DNA of 22,322 nt from positions 1 through 22,322 of the forward strand of contig DASYSL010000044.1 of the NCBI GenBank assembly GCA_036003365.1. The letters are read 5' to 3'. The notes beneath the pieces were generated by a model. It saw only the letters and a list, made by a program, of their open reading frames with translations. It did not search any database and was not told where the DNA came from. This DNA comes from DASYSL01 sp036003365. GTDB lineage: Bacteria > Eisenbacteria > RBG-16-71-46 > DASYSL01. Shown piece after piece: positions 1-9,522 of this stretch. Each line of letters starts with the position of its first letter. Position 1 is the stretch's first letter. Both the position numbers and the translations under genes were made by a program.

Positions 1-19
1 CGAGTGCAAGACCGCCGGT

Positions 20-475
20 CTAGCCGTCGGAGAAAGCGGGCTGCACCGGCATGCTGGCGCGACCGTGGATCGTGTACGTCCCACTGCCTTTCGGTCCCCA
101 ATAGATGATCAGCTGAACCGGGACGCCGACATCCACGCTCAAGACGTAAGGGATGTCCGCCTTGTTGAGGGTCTTCGTGATCGTGACGCCGCTTGCCAGC
201 ATGTTTTCCGTCTTCTGGTCGCGACCGTAGAGAATGCTCTTCACGCCCGCGTCGACACTGTCTTTCCACGCGTAGACGGTGTTGCCGTTGGGAAGCTCTT
301 GCGAGCCGATCACGATGGCGCGGCGGGCGCCTTCGGCGGCCGCCATCTGCGCCATGTTCCACGCCCAGGTGGCGCGGCCCAGCTCCGCCATGCCGATGCA
401 CACGACAAGCAGCATGGGGAGAACGAGAGCGAACTCGACGATCGACTGGCCGCTTTCCGATTTCATCCAGCGCAT
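20..475 (-). CDS. TadE-like pilus assembly / pseudopilin protein
   Basis: This 151-residue protein has the TadE/TadG layout. A short N-terminus (MRWMKSESGQSIVEF) leads into one hydrophobic segment at about residues 13-33 (VEFALVLPMLLVVCIGMAEL), followed by a soluble extracytoplasmic domain with alternating beta-like segments. The GQSIVEFALVLP stretch with its conserved Glu is the family hallmark. TadE-like proteins are processed pseudopilins of the Flp/Tad pilus at the inner membrane. The ATG at 475 has a good Shine-Dalgarno (GGAGG, 8 nt upstream on the minus strand), which fixes the start. The rest of a tad cluster would lie beyond the left edge, since no tad ATPase or secretin is in this window. 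Family assignment is good; a role in a working pilus is inferred. Confidence 0.85.
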   Translation of the reverse strand: MRWMKSESGQSIVEFALVLPMLLVVCIGMAELGRATWAWNMAQMAAAEGARRAIVIGSQELPNGNTVYAWKDSVDAGVKSILYGRDQKTENMLASGVTITKTLNKADIPYVLSVDVGVPVQLIIYWGPKGSGTYTIHGRASMPVQPAFSDG

Positions 476-493
476 AACCCCTGCCTCCGAATC

Positions 494-513
494 CTCCGGC
501 TGACCCGCCGGAG
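494..513. repeat. 7-bp hairpin in the tadE leader
   Basis: CTCCGGC at 494-500 pairs perfectly with GCCGGAG at 507-513 around a 6-nt loop. It lies just upstream of the tadE Shine-Dalgarno on the minus strand and has no U-tract. It could be a leader structure or operator; its function is unknown. Confidence 0.4.
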
Positions 514-585
514 CCTGTCAATCATACCGTTTTCCGGCTGCGCTTGACCACCAGCCCGGCCGGACCGTAAGCCCCGGATGCGCAC

Positions 586-628
586 CCGGGCGTGCGTTTT
601 GCAATCGCGCACGCGCGGTCACGCCCGG
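586..628. repeat. Inverted repeat, 9-bp arms
   Basis: CCGGGCGTG at 586-594 is the exact reverse complement of CACGCCCGG at 620-628. The arms enclose a 25-nt segment that could itself fold. It lies in the tadE/SYLF intergenic gap and has no T-tract on either side, so it does not look like an intrinsic terminator. Confidence 0.5.
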
Positions 629-736
629 CCCAGGGTCCACACGCGGGGGCTCCGGTCGCTCCTCACGCAACCAAGCACGATTCGGGCCGCCTCGAGCGTC
701 CATCTCGGGCAGGATTGCTTCAGCCCGTTTCGCGTG

Positions 737-777
737 CGCTTCGACGATGCGCGGCGGCGCGCCGCTTTCGTGAAGCG
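737..777. repeat. Long intergenic hairpin with inner GC palindrome
   Basis: CGCTTC at 737-742 plus ACGA at 744-747 pair with TCGT at 768-771 plus GAAGCG at 772-777, giving 10 bp with one bulged G. The 12-bp palindrome GCGGCGCGCCGC at 754-765 sits inside. It directly follows the SYLF terminator on the minus strand. It could be a second terminator-like hairpin or a REP-type palindrome. Confidence 0.5.
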
Positions 778-781
778 AGGC

Positions 782-817
782 TGAAAACGAAAAGGGGAGG
801 ATCTCGCGATCCTCCCC
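782..817 (-). terminator. Rho-independent terminator of the SYLF/kinase operon
   Basis: A perfect 10-bp stem, GGGGAGGATC at 794-803 with GATCCTCCCC at 808-817 around a 4-nt loop, is followed on the minus strand by TTTTCGTTTTC. It begins 17 nt beyond the stop codon of the SYLF gene, so it marks the 3' end of the minus-strand transcript. Confidence 0.9.
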
Positions 818-833
818 CTCGCTCTCGCTGGGC

Positions 834-1553
834 TCAGGGAAGCACTTGGACGAAGGCGCCCGCGGCCGCTGGATGGGACGGGACCTCGCCGCGGAACAAG
901 ATCGCGTCCGGGGTCACCGCCTTGCCATAGAACGCCGTGGCGCTCTCATCGTCGGGCGCGACGCGCGCGCCTTCGAGCGACACGCCGGCGAACAAGCCCT
1001 TCGAGCGCGCGTACGAATAGATCTCGGCGTTGAGCTTGATGTCGGTGTCGGCTTCCGCCGTGCGGCCGAACGGACCGGCGGCGACGCCGGCCTTGCCGCC
1101 GAGCGTGAACTTGCTGCTGAGGAGCGAGTGCACGCTCTCGTCGGTCATGAAATAGAGGATCACGTCCGCCGACTCGACACCGATCTGCAGGCCCCAGCTG
1201 CCGCCCGTCATGGTGAGGAACGCGGGCGGGCTCCAGCCGTTGGCGCCGCGATAGCTGATCACGCCCTTGCCGTAGCGGCCGCCGAAGCCGAGCGCTGCTT
1301 TGGTCACCTTGGGGAACACGGCGATGGCCTTGGCCTTGTCGCGCAGCCCCTGCGGCACTTTGTGATCCTTGGAGTTCACGAATTCGAGATAGACGTCGCG
1401 CGCCTTGAGCACGCGATCGGCGTGCGTCTTCTCGCCTTGCTCGTCCTTGGCCTTGTCCTTGTCCTCGGCGATCGCCGGCATGCCGACGAGCACCAGCGAC
1501 CAACCCAGGGCGCACGCGAGCAGGATCCGCTCCCACTTCCACCGTCTCGCCAT
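834..1553 (-). CDS. Secreted SYLF (YSC84-like) domain protein
   Basis: This 239-residue protein has an N-terminal signal peptide (RILLACALGWSLVLVGMPAIA, about residues 9-29), a short charged linker rich in Lys/Asp (30-45) and a SYLF/YSC84 domain over about 70-235. The typical segments KAKAIAVFPKVTKAALGFGG, GKGVISYR, GGSWGLQIGVESADVILYF and YSYARSKGLFAGVSLEGA are all visible. SYLF domains bind lipids such as phosphoinositides in eukaryotes. Bacterial members are exported envelope proteins of poorly defined role. The ATG at 1553 is preferred over an ATG 9 codons upstream because AAGGAG stands 6 nt before it and the signal peptide then starts properly. The gene begins 100 nt after the kinase-propeller gene on the same strand, so co-transcription is possible, and a strong terminator follows. 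Confidence 0.88.
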   Translation of the reverse strand: MARRWKWERILLACALGWSLVLVGMPAIAEDKDKAKDEQGEKTHADRVLKARDVYLEFVNSKDHKVPQGLRDKAKAIAVFPKVTKAALGFGGRYGKGVISYRGANGWSPPAFLTMTGGSWGLQIGVESADVILYFMTDESVHSLLSSKFTLGGKAGVAAGPFGRTAEADTDIKLNAEIYSYARSKGLFAGVSLEGARVAPDDESATAFYGKAVTPDAILFRGEVPSHPAAAGAFVQVLP

Positions 1554-1653
1554 TTCGCTCTCCTTCAAGTGCGGGAACATGAACGGGGGCCTTTGCCCAT
1601 CATGAGAACAAATGGAGCCTACGGCTTCAATCAGGTGACTTTCGGAGCTCAGG

Positions 1654-4308
1654 TCAATTCTTCGCCAGCGCAGACGCCCAGTTCACCTCGACCGTGATGG
1701 CGGCCCGCGAAGCATGGCCGGCGGGGACCACTTGGATGTAGCGCGACAAATCGCGGGTCGGGGCGATCCCCGAGACGTCTGGTCTCGCCCTGAACAACAG
1801 GTGAGGGGCGGAGGTGCGAAACGTGGGGTTCGTTTGCACATCGCAGGTGAATGAGACTCCGTCCGGGGTCACGAACGCGATCCGCTTTCCGTCCGGCAAC
1901 CAGCCGGAGAACACGCCGCCCCCGGTGGAAACCTGGTAGCGCGCGCCGGGGGTGGGAAAAGAAGTCACGTACACCTCGGGCCGTCCCGATTCGTCCGACA
2001 CGAAGGAGATCCACTTGCCGTCGGGCGAGATGCGCCCACCCTGCTCGCCGTAACGCGAGCGGACCACGGGAAAGGGCTTGCCATCGCCCGAGGCCGGCAG
2101 CGCCCACACGTCCCAGCCGGTCTTCGGGTCGGGCTGCTCGAACACCACGTAGCGACCGTCATCCGACCACTGGTCGATGTTCTTGAACGGCGCGCTCGAC
2201 TGGTAGAGAACCCTCTCTTCTCCTTCGCCGTTGGCGTCCTTCACATAGATGTCGTACGGACCGTCGGCGTCGGAATTGAACGCGATCTTGCTGCCGTCCG
2301 GTGACCAGGTCTCGTTGAAGATGTGGGCGGAGGGCAGATGGGTGAAGCGGGACGCGAGGCCGCGAGAGAGGTCGATCATCCACAGATCCATGGAATTGGC
2401 GTCGCTGTAGCGCTCGACCACGGCTCTCTGCCCGTCCGGAGAGATCGCGAGATTTCCGTATTTGGCGGGCGGCAACGGCACCACGGCTCCGGGATGCCCG
2501 TTGGCATCGAGCCACTGCAGCTGCGTGTCCTGAAGTCCCTGCGAGGTGCGGATCAAGGTGCCATTGTCGGAGACGGAGATGCCCGCCATCCCGGCCGATC
2601 CCACGAGCTGTGGGGCGGTCGCGAAAGGAACGAGAGCCCCCGAGAGCTTGCGCGAGCCCGGATCGAAGCGCTGCGCCATCAGGCGATCGCCGCGGGTCAG
2701 GATCAGATAGGGCGCGCTGTAGATGGGAAGGCCGCCGGAAGTGGTCAGCAGAGTGCGCGACCGCGATCCCAGCTCCCCCACGAACACGTTGAACTGGCCG
2801 CGCTTGGGCGGCAGGCCCACGAACAGGTAGTGCTTGCCGTCCGGAAGAAACGACGGAAAGCGCAGCGACGTTTCCTGCTTCGCCGAATCGGGCTGTTGCA
2901 CCACGACCGGGTCGCCGCCGGTATCGGACACGCGCTCGACCGGCCCGGCGGCGATGGGAGCGAAGAGAATCACGCCGTGGCCATTCCACGTGCCCCCGCG
3001 AGCGTCAGGCGCGTCGCACAAGGCTTCGACCCCGCCGCCGCCCGCTGGAATCTTCTTGAGCTTGCCGTCGGCGAAGAAGCCGATGAAGCGGCTGTCGGGT
3101 GACCAGAATGGGAGCGCCGCGTTGTCGGTGCCCGTAAGCTCCTTGGCTTCGAGCGCGTCGATGGGACGGATCCAGAGCCGAATATTGCCGCTCGTGTCGG
3201 CCGCTCCGAAGGTCACGAGCCTTCCGTCGGGGGAAATGGCGACGTTGCCCGCCTGCGGATTGATCGTGGTATGAGGAGGCGGTTCGATGGTGAAACGCAT
3301 GAGCGGGCCGCGCGGCGGCGCGCCGCGCATCCACAAAGGCGAGAGCGCGCCGATCAGGCCGGCGAGCACGGCGATGGCGGCCACGGTCCACGCCAGGCGC
3401 ACGCTCTGCGTGCGGCGCTGCGCCGGCAGCTTGGCGATGTCGGATTGCGACGAATCCCCGGCGATCCAGCCCAGCTGCAGGCGCACGTCGTGCGCCGTCT
3501 GGATGCGCTCGTCGGGATCCTTCGCCAGGCACGCGCGCACCAGGCGGTCGAGCGCCGGCGGCGCGAGCGGCACGAGCTGCATGATGGGCGGCGGCTCGCC
3601 CGACATGATGGACGAGATGAGGCTCGCCTGGCTCTTGCCCTCGAAGGCGCGCTTGGCGGTCGACATCTCGTAGAGCACGCAGCCCAGCGCCCACACGTCG
3701 CTACGCGCGTCGGCTTCCTTGCCTTCGAGACGCTCCGGCGCCATGTACTGGAAAGTGCCGACGATCGAGCCCTCGGCGGTGAGCGGCTGCGACTTGGTGA
3801 CCGTGAGCGCGGCACCGGCCGGGCCGGGGCTGTCCGCCTCGCGCGCCAGCCCAAAGTCCATGAGCTTGGCGCCCAAGCGCGTGAGCATCACATTGCCGGG
3901 CTTGAGGTCGCGGTGCACGACGCCGGCGCGGTGCGCGCGGTCGAGCGCGTCGGCGATCTGCGAGCCCAAGCGCAGCACGTCGGTGACCGGCAGCGGACCG
4001 CGCTCCAGGCGATGCGCCAGGGTTTCGCCCTCGATCAGCTCCATGACCAGGAATTCGGTGTCGCCCTCGCGGCCGACGTCGTGGACCGTGCAGATGTGCG
4101 GATGGTTGAGGCCGGAGATGGTCTTGGCTTCGCGCTCGAAGCGGGCACGGAAGTCGGCCGAGCGCGAGAGGTGGTCGGGCAGCACCTTGATGGCGACGTC
4201 GCGGCCCAGGCGCGTGTCGCGCGCGCGATAGACCTCGCCCATCCCGCCCGCGCCAAGTGGCGAGACGATTTCGTAGGGGCCGAGCCGGGTCTGGGGTGTG
4301 AGGGGCAT
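1654..4308 (-). CDS. Ser/Thr protein kinase with C-terminal PD40/TolB-like propeller
   Basis: This 884-residue protein has a PknB-type kinase domain at about residues 11-280. Visible motifs are the P-loop GAGGMGEVY (19-27), VAIK Lys41, HRDLKPGN (132-139, Asp134), DFG at 151-153 and APE at 190-192, so it should be catalytically active. A single membrane helix (about 305-327) leads to an extracytoplasmic C-terminal half with repeated SPDG motifs (ISPDGRLVTFG, FWSPDSRFIGF, ISPDGKWISFVSDESGRPEVYV) typical of WD40-like PD40/TolB blades. The start is the ATG at 4308, which gives MPLTPQTRLGPYEI, a normal kinase N-terminus. Longer frames upstream overlap the neighbouring kinase gene in arginine-rich noise. 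Only 11 nt separate it from the upstream kinase gene, so the two are translationally close and probably one operon. The ligand of the propeller is unknown. Confidence 0.93.
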   Translation of the reverse strand: MPLTPQTRLGPYEIVSPLGAGGMGEVYRARDTRLGRDVAIKVLPDHLSRSADFRARFEREAKTISGLNHPHICTVHDVGREGDTEFLVMELIEGETLAHRLERGPLPVTDVLRLGSQIADALDRAHRAGVVHRDLKPGNVMLTRLGAKLMDFGLAREADSPGPAGAALTVTKSQPLTAEGSIVGTFQYMAPERLEGKEADARSDVWALGCVLYEMSTAKRAFEGKSQASLISSIMSGEPPPIMQLVPLAPPALDRLVRACLAKDPDERIQTAHDVRLQLGWIAGDSSQSDIAKLPAQRRTQSVRLAWTVAAIAVLAGLIGALSPLWMRGAPPRGPLMRFTIEPPPHTTINPQAGNVAISPDGRLVTFGAADTSGNIRLWIRPIDALEAKELTGTDNAALPFWSPDSRFIGFFADGKLKKIPAGGGGVEALCDAPDARGGTWNGHGVILFAPIAAGPVERVSDTGGDPVVVQQPDSAKQETSLRFPSFLPDGKHYLFVGLPPKRGQFNVFVGELGSRSRTLLTTSGGLPIYSAPYLILTRGDRLMAQRFDPGSRKLSGALVPFATAPQLVGSAGMAGISVSDNGTLIRTSQGLQDTQLQWLDANGHPGAVVPLPPAKYGNLAISPDGQRAVVERYSDANSMDLWMIDLSRGLASRFTHLPSAHIFNETWSPDGSKIAFNSDADGPYDIYVKDANGEGEERVLYQSSAPFKNIDQWSDDGRYVVFEQPDPKTGWDVWALPASGDGKPFPVVRSRYGEQGGRISPDGKWISFVSDESGRPEVYVTSFPTPGARYQVSTGGGVFSGWLPDGKRIAFVTPDGVSFTCDVQTNPTFRTSAPHLLFRARPDVSGIAPTRDLSRYIQVVPAGHASRAAITVEVNWASALAKN

Positions 4309-4319
4309 GAGCGGAGAAT

Positions 4320-6572
<2,253 letters not shown>

Positions 6573-6624
6573 GACTCCCCCGAAGCCAGGGCTCGATGGT
6601 AGCAAGCGCCGGCAGGGAGACGAT

Positions 6625-6666
6625 GCTGAATCATTTGAATCATTTACTATGACATGCTGATTCAGC
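6625..6666. promoter_or_regulatory. Divergent control region: 9-bp inverted repeat and tandem TGAATCATT
   Basis: The 112-nt gap between the divergent kinase and chrB genes is the most AT-rich stretch nearby. GCTGAATCA at 6625-6633 is a perfect inverted repeat of TGATTCAGC at 6658-6666. TGAATCATT occurs twice head to tail, at 6627-6635 and 6636-6644. This looks like an operator for a dimeric regulator. ChrB itself is known as a chromate-responsive regulator in some bacteria, so autoregulation is possible (inference). No clear -35/-10 pair was found. Confidence 0.55.
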
Positions 6667-6684
6667 TGTGATACGCTACATGCC

Positions 6685-7659
6685 ATGGCTTCGTCCTGGC
6701 TCCTCTTCATTCATCAGCTGCCGCAAAAGCCCGATTACCTCCGGGTCAAGGTTTCGCGCCAGCTGCGCGCTCTGGGGGCGCGCCCCATCAAGAACTCCGT
6801 CTATGTCCTCCCGCACAGCGACTCGGCCACCACGGCGCTCGAGAAGCTCATCAAGGACGTGGCCCGCGAGGGCGGGGAAGCCGCGCTCTGCCAGGCGCGC
6901 TTCGTGGCCGGCCGTTCCGACGAGGACATCGCCGCACTCTTCTTCAAAGCCTGGGAAGCCGAGTACCTGGCCATCGCCCGCGCCGCCGAGCGCCTGCACC
7001 CGCCGGTAGCGGCGCGCACGCTGCGGGCTCTGGCCGGCCGCCTGGCTCGTCTCAAGGCGGTCGATCAGCTTGGGGTTCCGGCACGCGCCATGGCCCAACA
7101 AGCCCTGGCCCGGCTGACGTCGGCGCCAGAGCCCTCGGCCACCAAGCCGCTACCGGCCCCCTCCTTCCGCGGCCGCACCTGGGTGACGCGCCGCGGGGTT
7201 CTCATCGACCGCATGGCGAGCGCCTGGCTCGTCCGCCGCTTCGTCGACGCCAAGGCACGCTTCAAGTTCGTGGCCCCCGGCGCGCACGAGCCGGCTACGG
7301 GCGAGGTCCGCTTCGACATGCCGGGAGGCGAGTTCACGCACGCGGGCGATCGCTGCACCTTCGAGGTCCTGTTCGAGCGCTTTGCGCCCGGTGACCTGTC
7401 GCTCCGCCAGATTGCCGAGATCGTGCACGACATCGATCTCGGCGACGGCAAGTTCGGACGCGCCGAAGCCGACGGCATCGGGCGGGCCGTCTTTGGCCTG
7501 GCGCAATCCACCGCCGACGACCGCCTGCGGCTCGGGCGCAGCGCCTCCCTGTTCGATTCCCTCTACGCCTCGTTCGAGAAGAAACCGGCCCTGGGCGCCG
7601 CGCTCGCGCGCCCCGCCGGGTCGTTGAAACGCGAGCGCACCAAGGAGAAACCGCGATGA
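6685..7659 (+). CDS. chrB: Chromate resistance protein ChrB
   Basis: This 324-residue protein has the two-part ChrB layout. The N-terminal ChrB-N domain (about 1-150) opens with WLLFIHQLPQKPDYLRVKVSRQLRALGA and includes KNSVYVLPHS. The C-terminal ChrB-C domain (about 165-300) has the core GVLIDRMASAWLVRRFVDA, FDMPGGEFTH and IVHDIDLGD. ChrB is known as a regulator or accessory protein of chromate resistance, usually encoded with the ChrA efflux transporter. No ChrA is in this window. The ATG at 6685 has no obvious Shine-Dalgarno, so a leaderless or weakly initiated mRNA is possible. The stop codon overlaps the ATG of the next gene (ATGA), showing a translationally coupled operon. Family assignment is strong; an actual role in chromate resistance here is inferred. 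Confidence 0.9.
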   Translation: MASSWLLFIHQLPQKPDYLRVKVSRQLRALGARPIKNSVYVLPHSDSATTALEKLIKDVAREGGEAALCQARFVAGRSDEDIAALFFKAWEAEYLAIARAAERLHPPVAARTLRALAGRLARLKAVDQLGVPARAMAQQALARLTSAPEPSATKPLPAPSFRGRTWVTRRGVLIDRMASAWLVRRFVDAKARFKFVAPGAHEPATGEVRFDMPGGEFTHAGDRCTFEVLFERFAPGDLSLRQIAEIVHDIDLGDGKFGRAEADGIGRAVFGLAQSTADDRLRLGRSASLFDSLYASFEKKPALGAALARPAGSLKRERTKEKPR

Positions 7660-8102
7660 AATGGATCACGAGAGAGCACGTGAAGGTGGACCGCGTGGCC
7701 TGCCCCTGGGTCATTCGGCGCTTCATCGATCCCGACGCCGAGTTCCTGTTCGTCCCCGCCGGCGAGGTGATGGACACGGCGTCGCGCACCGGCGCCATTC
7801 CTTTCGATGTGCCCAATGTCGAGCTCGGCCATCACGGAAGCGATTGCTCGTTCGATGCCATCGTGAAGAAGTACAAGCTCACCGGCGATCCGGCCATGGT
7901 GGCGCTGGCGCGCATCGTGAACGGCGCCGACACGGCCAACGCGGCGCCGCCCGAATCCGCGGGTCTCAAGGCGATCGCCACCGGCTTCGGACGGCTCGGC
8001 TTCAAGGATGATCTCGAGCTCAATCTCGCCGAGTGGGTCGTCTACGACGCGCTCTACGCCTTTTGTCAGGCGGCCGCCGAGAAACAGGCGGTGGCGCCCT
8101 GA
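7656..8102 (+). CDS. Stand-alone ChrB C-terminal-domain protein
   Basis: This 148-residue protein is essentially only a ChrB-C domain. KVDRVACPWVIRRFIDPDAEFLFVPAGEV aligns with DRMASAWLVRRFVDAKARFKFVAPGA of the preceding ChrB, and FDVPNVELGHHGSDCSFDAI aligns with FDMPGGEFTHAGDRCTFEVL. The shared pattern D-R-x-A-x-x-W-x-x-R-R-F-x-D and a conserved Cys in the second block (CSFD / CTFE) link the two as paralogous domains. This copy has an additional Cys before the conserved Trp (ACPW) that the ChrB copy lacks (ASAW). It overlaps chrB by 4 nt (ATGA) and is followed by an overlapping propeller gene. It probably acts with ChrB, but its biochemical activity is not known to me. Confidence 0.88.
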   Translation: MKWITREHVKVDRVACPWVIRRFIDPDAEFLFVPAGEVMDTASRTGAIPFDVPNVELGHHGSDCSFDAIVKKYKLTGDPAMVALARIVNGADTANAAPPESAGLKAIATGFGRLGFKDDLELNLAEWVVYDALYAFCQAAAEKQAVAP

Positions 8103-9007
8103 AGACGCTCGAGCGCGCCGCCACCATCGCCCTGCCCGAGCACGCCGGGCCCGGCGGATTCGACCACGCCGACGTCGACAGCCGCGCCGGACGGCTCTAC
8201 GTGGCGCACACCGCCAACGACGCGCTCGACGTGATCGACACCCGGGCACGCCGTCATGTCGAGTCGATCTCCGGGCTGCCCGGCGTCGCGGGCGCGCTCG
8301 TGTGCGCGGAGCAAGGCCTCGTGTTCACGTCGAATCGCGGCGAGGACACGGTCGGCATTCTCGAGTCCGGAACGGTCGCCCGGGTGCCGGTCGGCAAGCG
8401 CCCCAACGGGCTCGCCTATGATTCGCGGCACCGTCTCCTCCTCGTGGCCAACGTGGGCGAGCCGCCCAGCGTCTCGTTCGTCTCCGTGGACGCCCGCCGC
8501 GAGATCGCGCGCGTGCCCATGCCGGGTCGCACGCGCTGGGCGATCTTCGACGCGCGATCGTCGTGCTTCTTCGTCAACATCGCCGATCCGGCGCGCATCG
8601 TCCTTCTGGAAAGCGACCATCCGGACCAGGTGGCGGGAACCATTGCCGTGCCTGCCACCGGCCCGCATGGCCTGGATGCCGACTTCGAGCGCCGGCGGCT
8701 CTACTGCGCCTGCGACCAGGGCACGCTCGTCGTGCTCGAGCTCGACACCGGCGCCGTGCTCGCCGAGCGTGCGCTGAGCGGCGCGCCGGACGTGATTTTC
8801 TACGATGCGGGTTTGCGTCTCCTTCACGTCGCCATCGGCGACCCCGGTGTGATCGACGTGTTCGACACCGAGGCGTGTGAGCGGCATGAGACGCTCACCA
8901 CCGAAAGAGGCGCGCACACGATCGCGCTCGACCGCGCCACGCATGAGATCTACGCCTTCCTGCCGCAAAGCCACGCCGCGCTGGTGTTTCAAAACTCCAC
9001 CGTCTAG
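8033..9007 (+). CDS. YncE-like beta-propeller protein, start uncertain
   Basis: The protein consists of repeated four-stranded blades of the YVTN/YncE type: GRLYVAHTANDALDVIDTRARR, QGLVFTSNRGEDTVGILE, HRLLLVANVGEPPSVSFVSVD, RRLYCACDQGTLVVLELDTG, GLRLLHVAIGDPGVIDVFDTE. No signal peptide is visible, so it may be cytoplasmic, which is less usual for this fold. The start is unclear. The frame opens with GTG at 8033 inside the preceding gene, and a TTG lies at 8063. Recognisable homology begins only around 8105 (KTLERAATIALPEH). A CTG at 8099 overlaps the upstream TGA in the same way as an ATGA junction. None has a good Shine-Dalgarno, so coupling to the upstream gene is likely. The context suggests an accessory role in the ChrB cassette; the function is unknown. 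Confidence 0.8.
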   Translation: MGRLRRALRLLSGGRRETGGGALKTLERAATIALPEHAGPGGFDHADVDSRAGRLYVAHTANDALDVIDTRARRHVESISGLPGVAGALVCAEQGLVFTSNRGEDTVGILESGTVARVPVGKRPNGLAYDSRHRLLLVANVGEPPSVSFVSVDARREIARVPMPGRTRWAIFDARSSCFFVNIADPARIVLLESDHPDQVAGTIAVPATGPHGLDADFERRRLYCACDQGTLVVLELDTGAVLAERALSGAPDVIFYDAGLRLLHVAIGDPGVIDVFDTEACERHETLTTERGAHTIALDRATHEIYAFLPQSHAALVFQNSTV

Positions 9008-9063
9008 AAACGTGCAGAATTGGCGTCACCGTGTAGTCGTTCGGCGACTGATTTCAGGCCTAT

Positions 9064-9098
9064 CGAACCGGAGCGGTTTCGTTCCTTTCGCCGTTTTT
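9064..9098 (+). terminator. Possible terminator of the chrB operon
   Basis: CGAACC at 9064-9069 pairs with GGTTTCG at 9075-9081 (one bulge). A T-rich stretch follows, ending TTTTTC at 9094-9098. It starts 57 nt after the propeller gene. The stem is short and the T-run begins late, so this is a moderate call. Confidence 0.4.
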
Positions 9099-9145
9099 CA
9101 CGGTGGTGATTGAAGATGCAGGCCACTCGTCATGGGCTCGTGAAC

Positions 9146-9161
9146 CGGCACGCTCCTTGCG
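9146..9161 (+). promoter_or_regulatory. Sigma-54 (-24/-12) promoter upstream of the Ala-rich gene
   Basis: CGGCACG-CTCC-TTGCG matches the sigma-54 consensus TGGCACG-N4-TTGCW at 10 of 12 positions. The invariant GG is at 9147-9148 and the GC at 9159-9160, exactly 10 nt apart. The predicted transcription start is near 9172. A strong Shine-Dalgarno follows at 9177-9182 and the ATG at 9193, so the geometry is right for this gene. Confidence 0.7.
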
Positions 9162-9192
9162 GAATGCACCGGCAGAAGGAGGACGGTCGCTC

Positions 9193-9522
9193 ATGATCCC
9201 GACGCTCGTGGAACCCAGACGCAACGCGCAGGATTCGTTGCTCGCAGCTCAGGTTGATGCGCAAGCCGCGTACGACACCGCCGCCCGCGCTTCGGCTCAG
9301 GCGTGCGACTGGTCCACGCGAGCGCGGTTGAGCGGCGAGGACGCCGCGGAAGCGATCGCTGCGGCCGAGCGCGCTCGCCGCGAGGCGGAAGCCTCGTGCG
9401 CCGCCACGACCGAAGAGGCGGCTTGGGCGTCGGCACGCGCCGCGTGGGCGGCGGCGTCGACCGCGATGGAGGCCCTCGAGCGCGTGAGCGCCGAGATCGG
9501 TGAAGGGATGACGGCGGCTTGA
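9193..9522 (+). CDS. Small Ala-rich helical protein, unknown function
   Basis: This 109-residue protein is very rich in Ala, Glu and Arg. Apart from a short Pro-containing N-terminus (MIPTLVEPRRN) it should be continuous helix or coiled coil (AAEAIAAAERARREAEAS, AAWASARAAWAAASTAMEALERV). It has two Cys (38 and 69), several Trp, no signal peptide and no membrane segment. I do not recognise the family. The ATG at 9193 is preferred over an upstream in-frame start at 9103 because AGGAGG stands 10 nt before it and the predicted sigma-54 transcript starts near 9172. Codon third positions are strongly GC-rich, as in neighbouring real genes, which supports coding. It stands alone between the chrB cassette and rsgA. 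A stress-induced cytoplasmic or scaffold protein is a guess. Confidence 0.68.
   Translation: MIPTLVEPRRNAQDSLLAAQVDAQAAYDTAARASAQACDWSTRARLSGEDAAEAIAAAERARREAEASCAATTEEAAWASARAAWAAASTAMEALERVSAEIGEGMTAA

Larger units (their letters stand above)
476..833. other. Intergenic region between tadE-like and SYLF genes
   Basis: These 358 bases hold no convincing gene. They contain the tadE ribosome-binding site, a 7-bp hairpin at 494-513, two larger inverted repeats (586-628 and 737-777) and the SYLF terminator (782-817). The short reading frames here are arginine-rich and look like GC-rich noise. Confidence 0.6.

Noticed and set aside
588..603. GG-N10-GC site GGGCGTG-CGTT-TTGCA on the plus strand
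   Set aside because: Only 9 of 12 consensus matches, no convincing plus-strand gene downstream, and it lies inside an inverted repeat. Not counted as a sigma-54 promoter.
6589..6604. GG-N10-GC site GGGCTCG-ATGG-TAGCA upstream of chrB
   Set aside because: Only 9 of 12 matches, with a poor -12 element. At chance level for GC-rich DNA.
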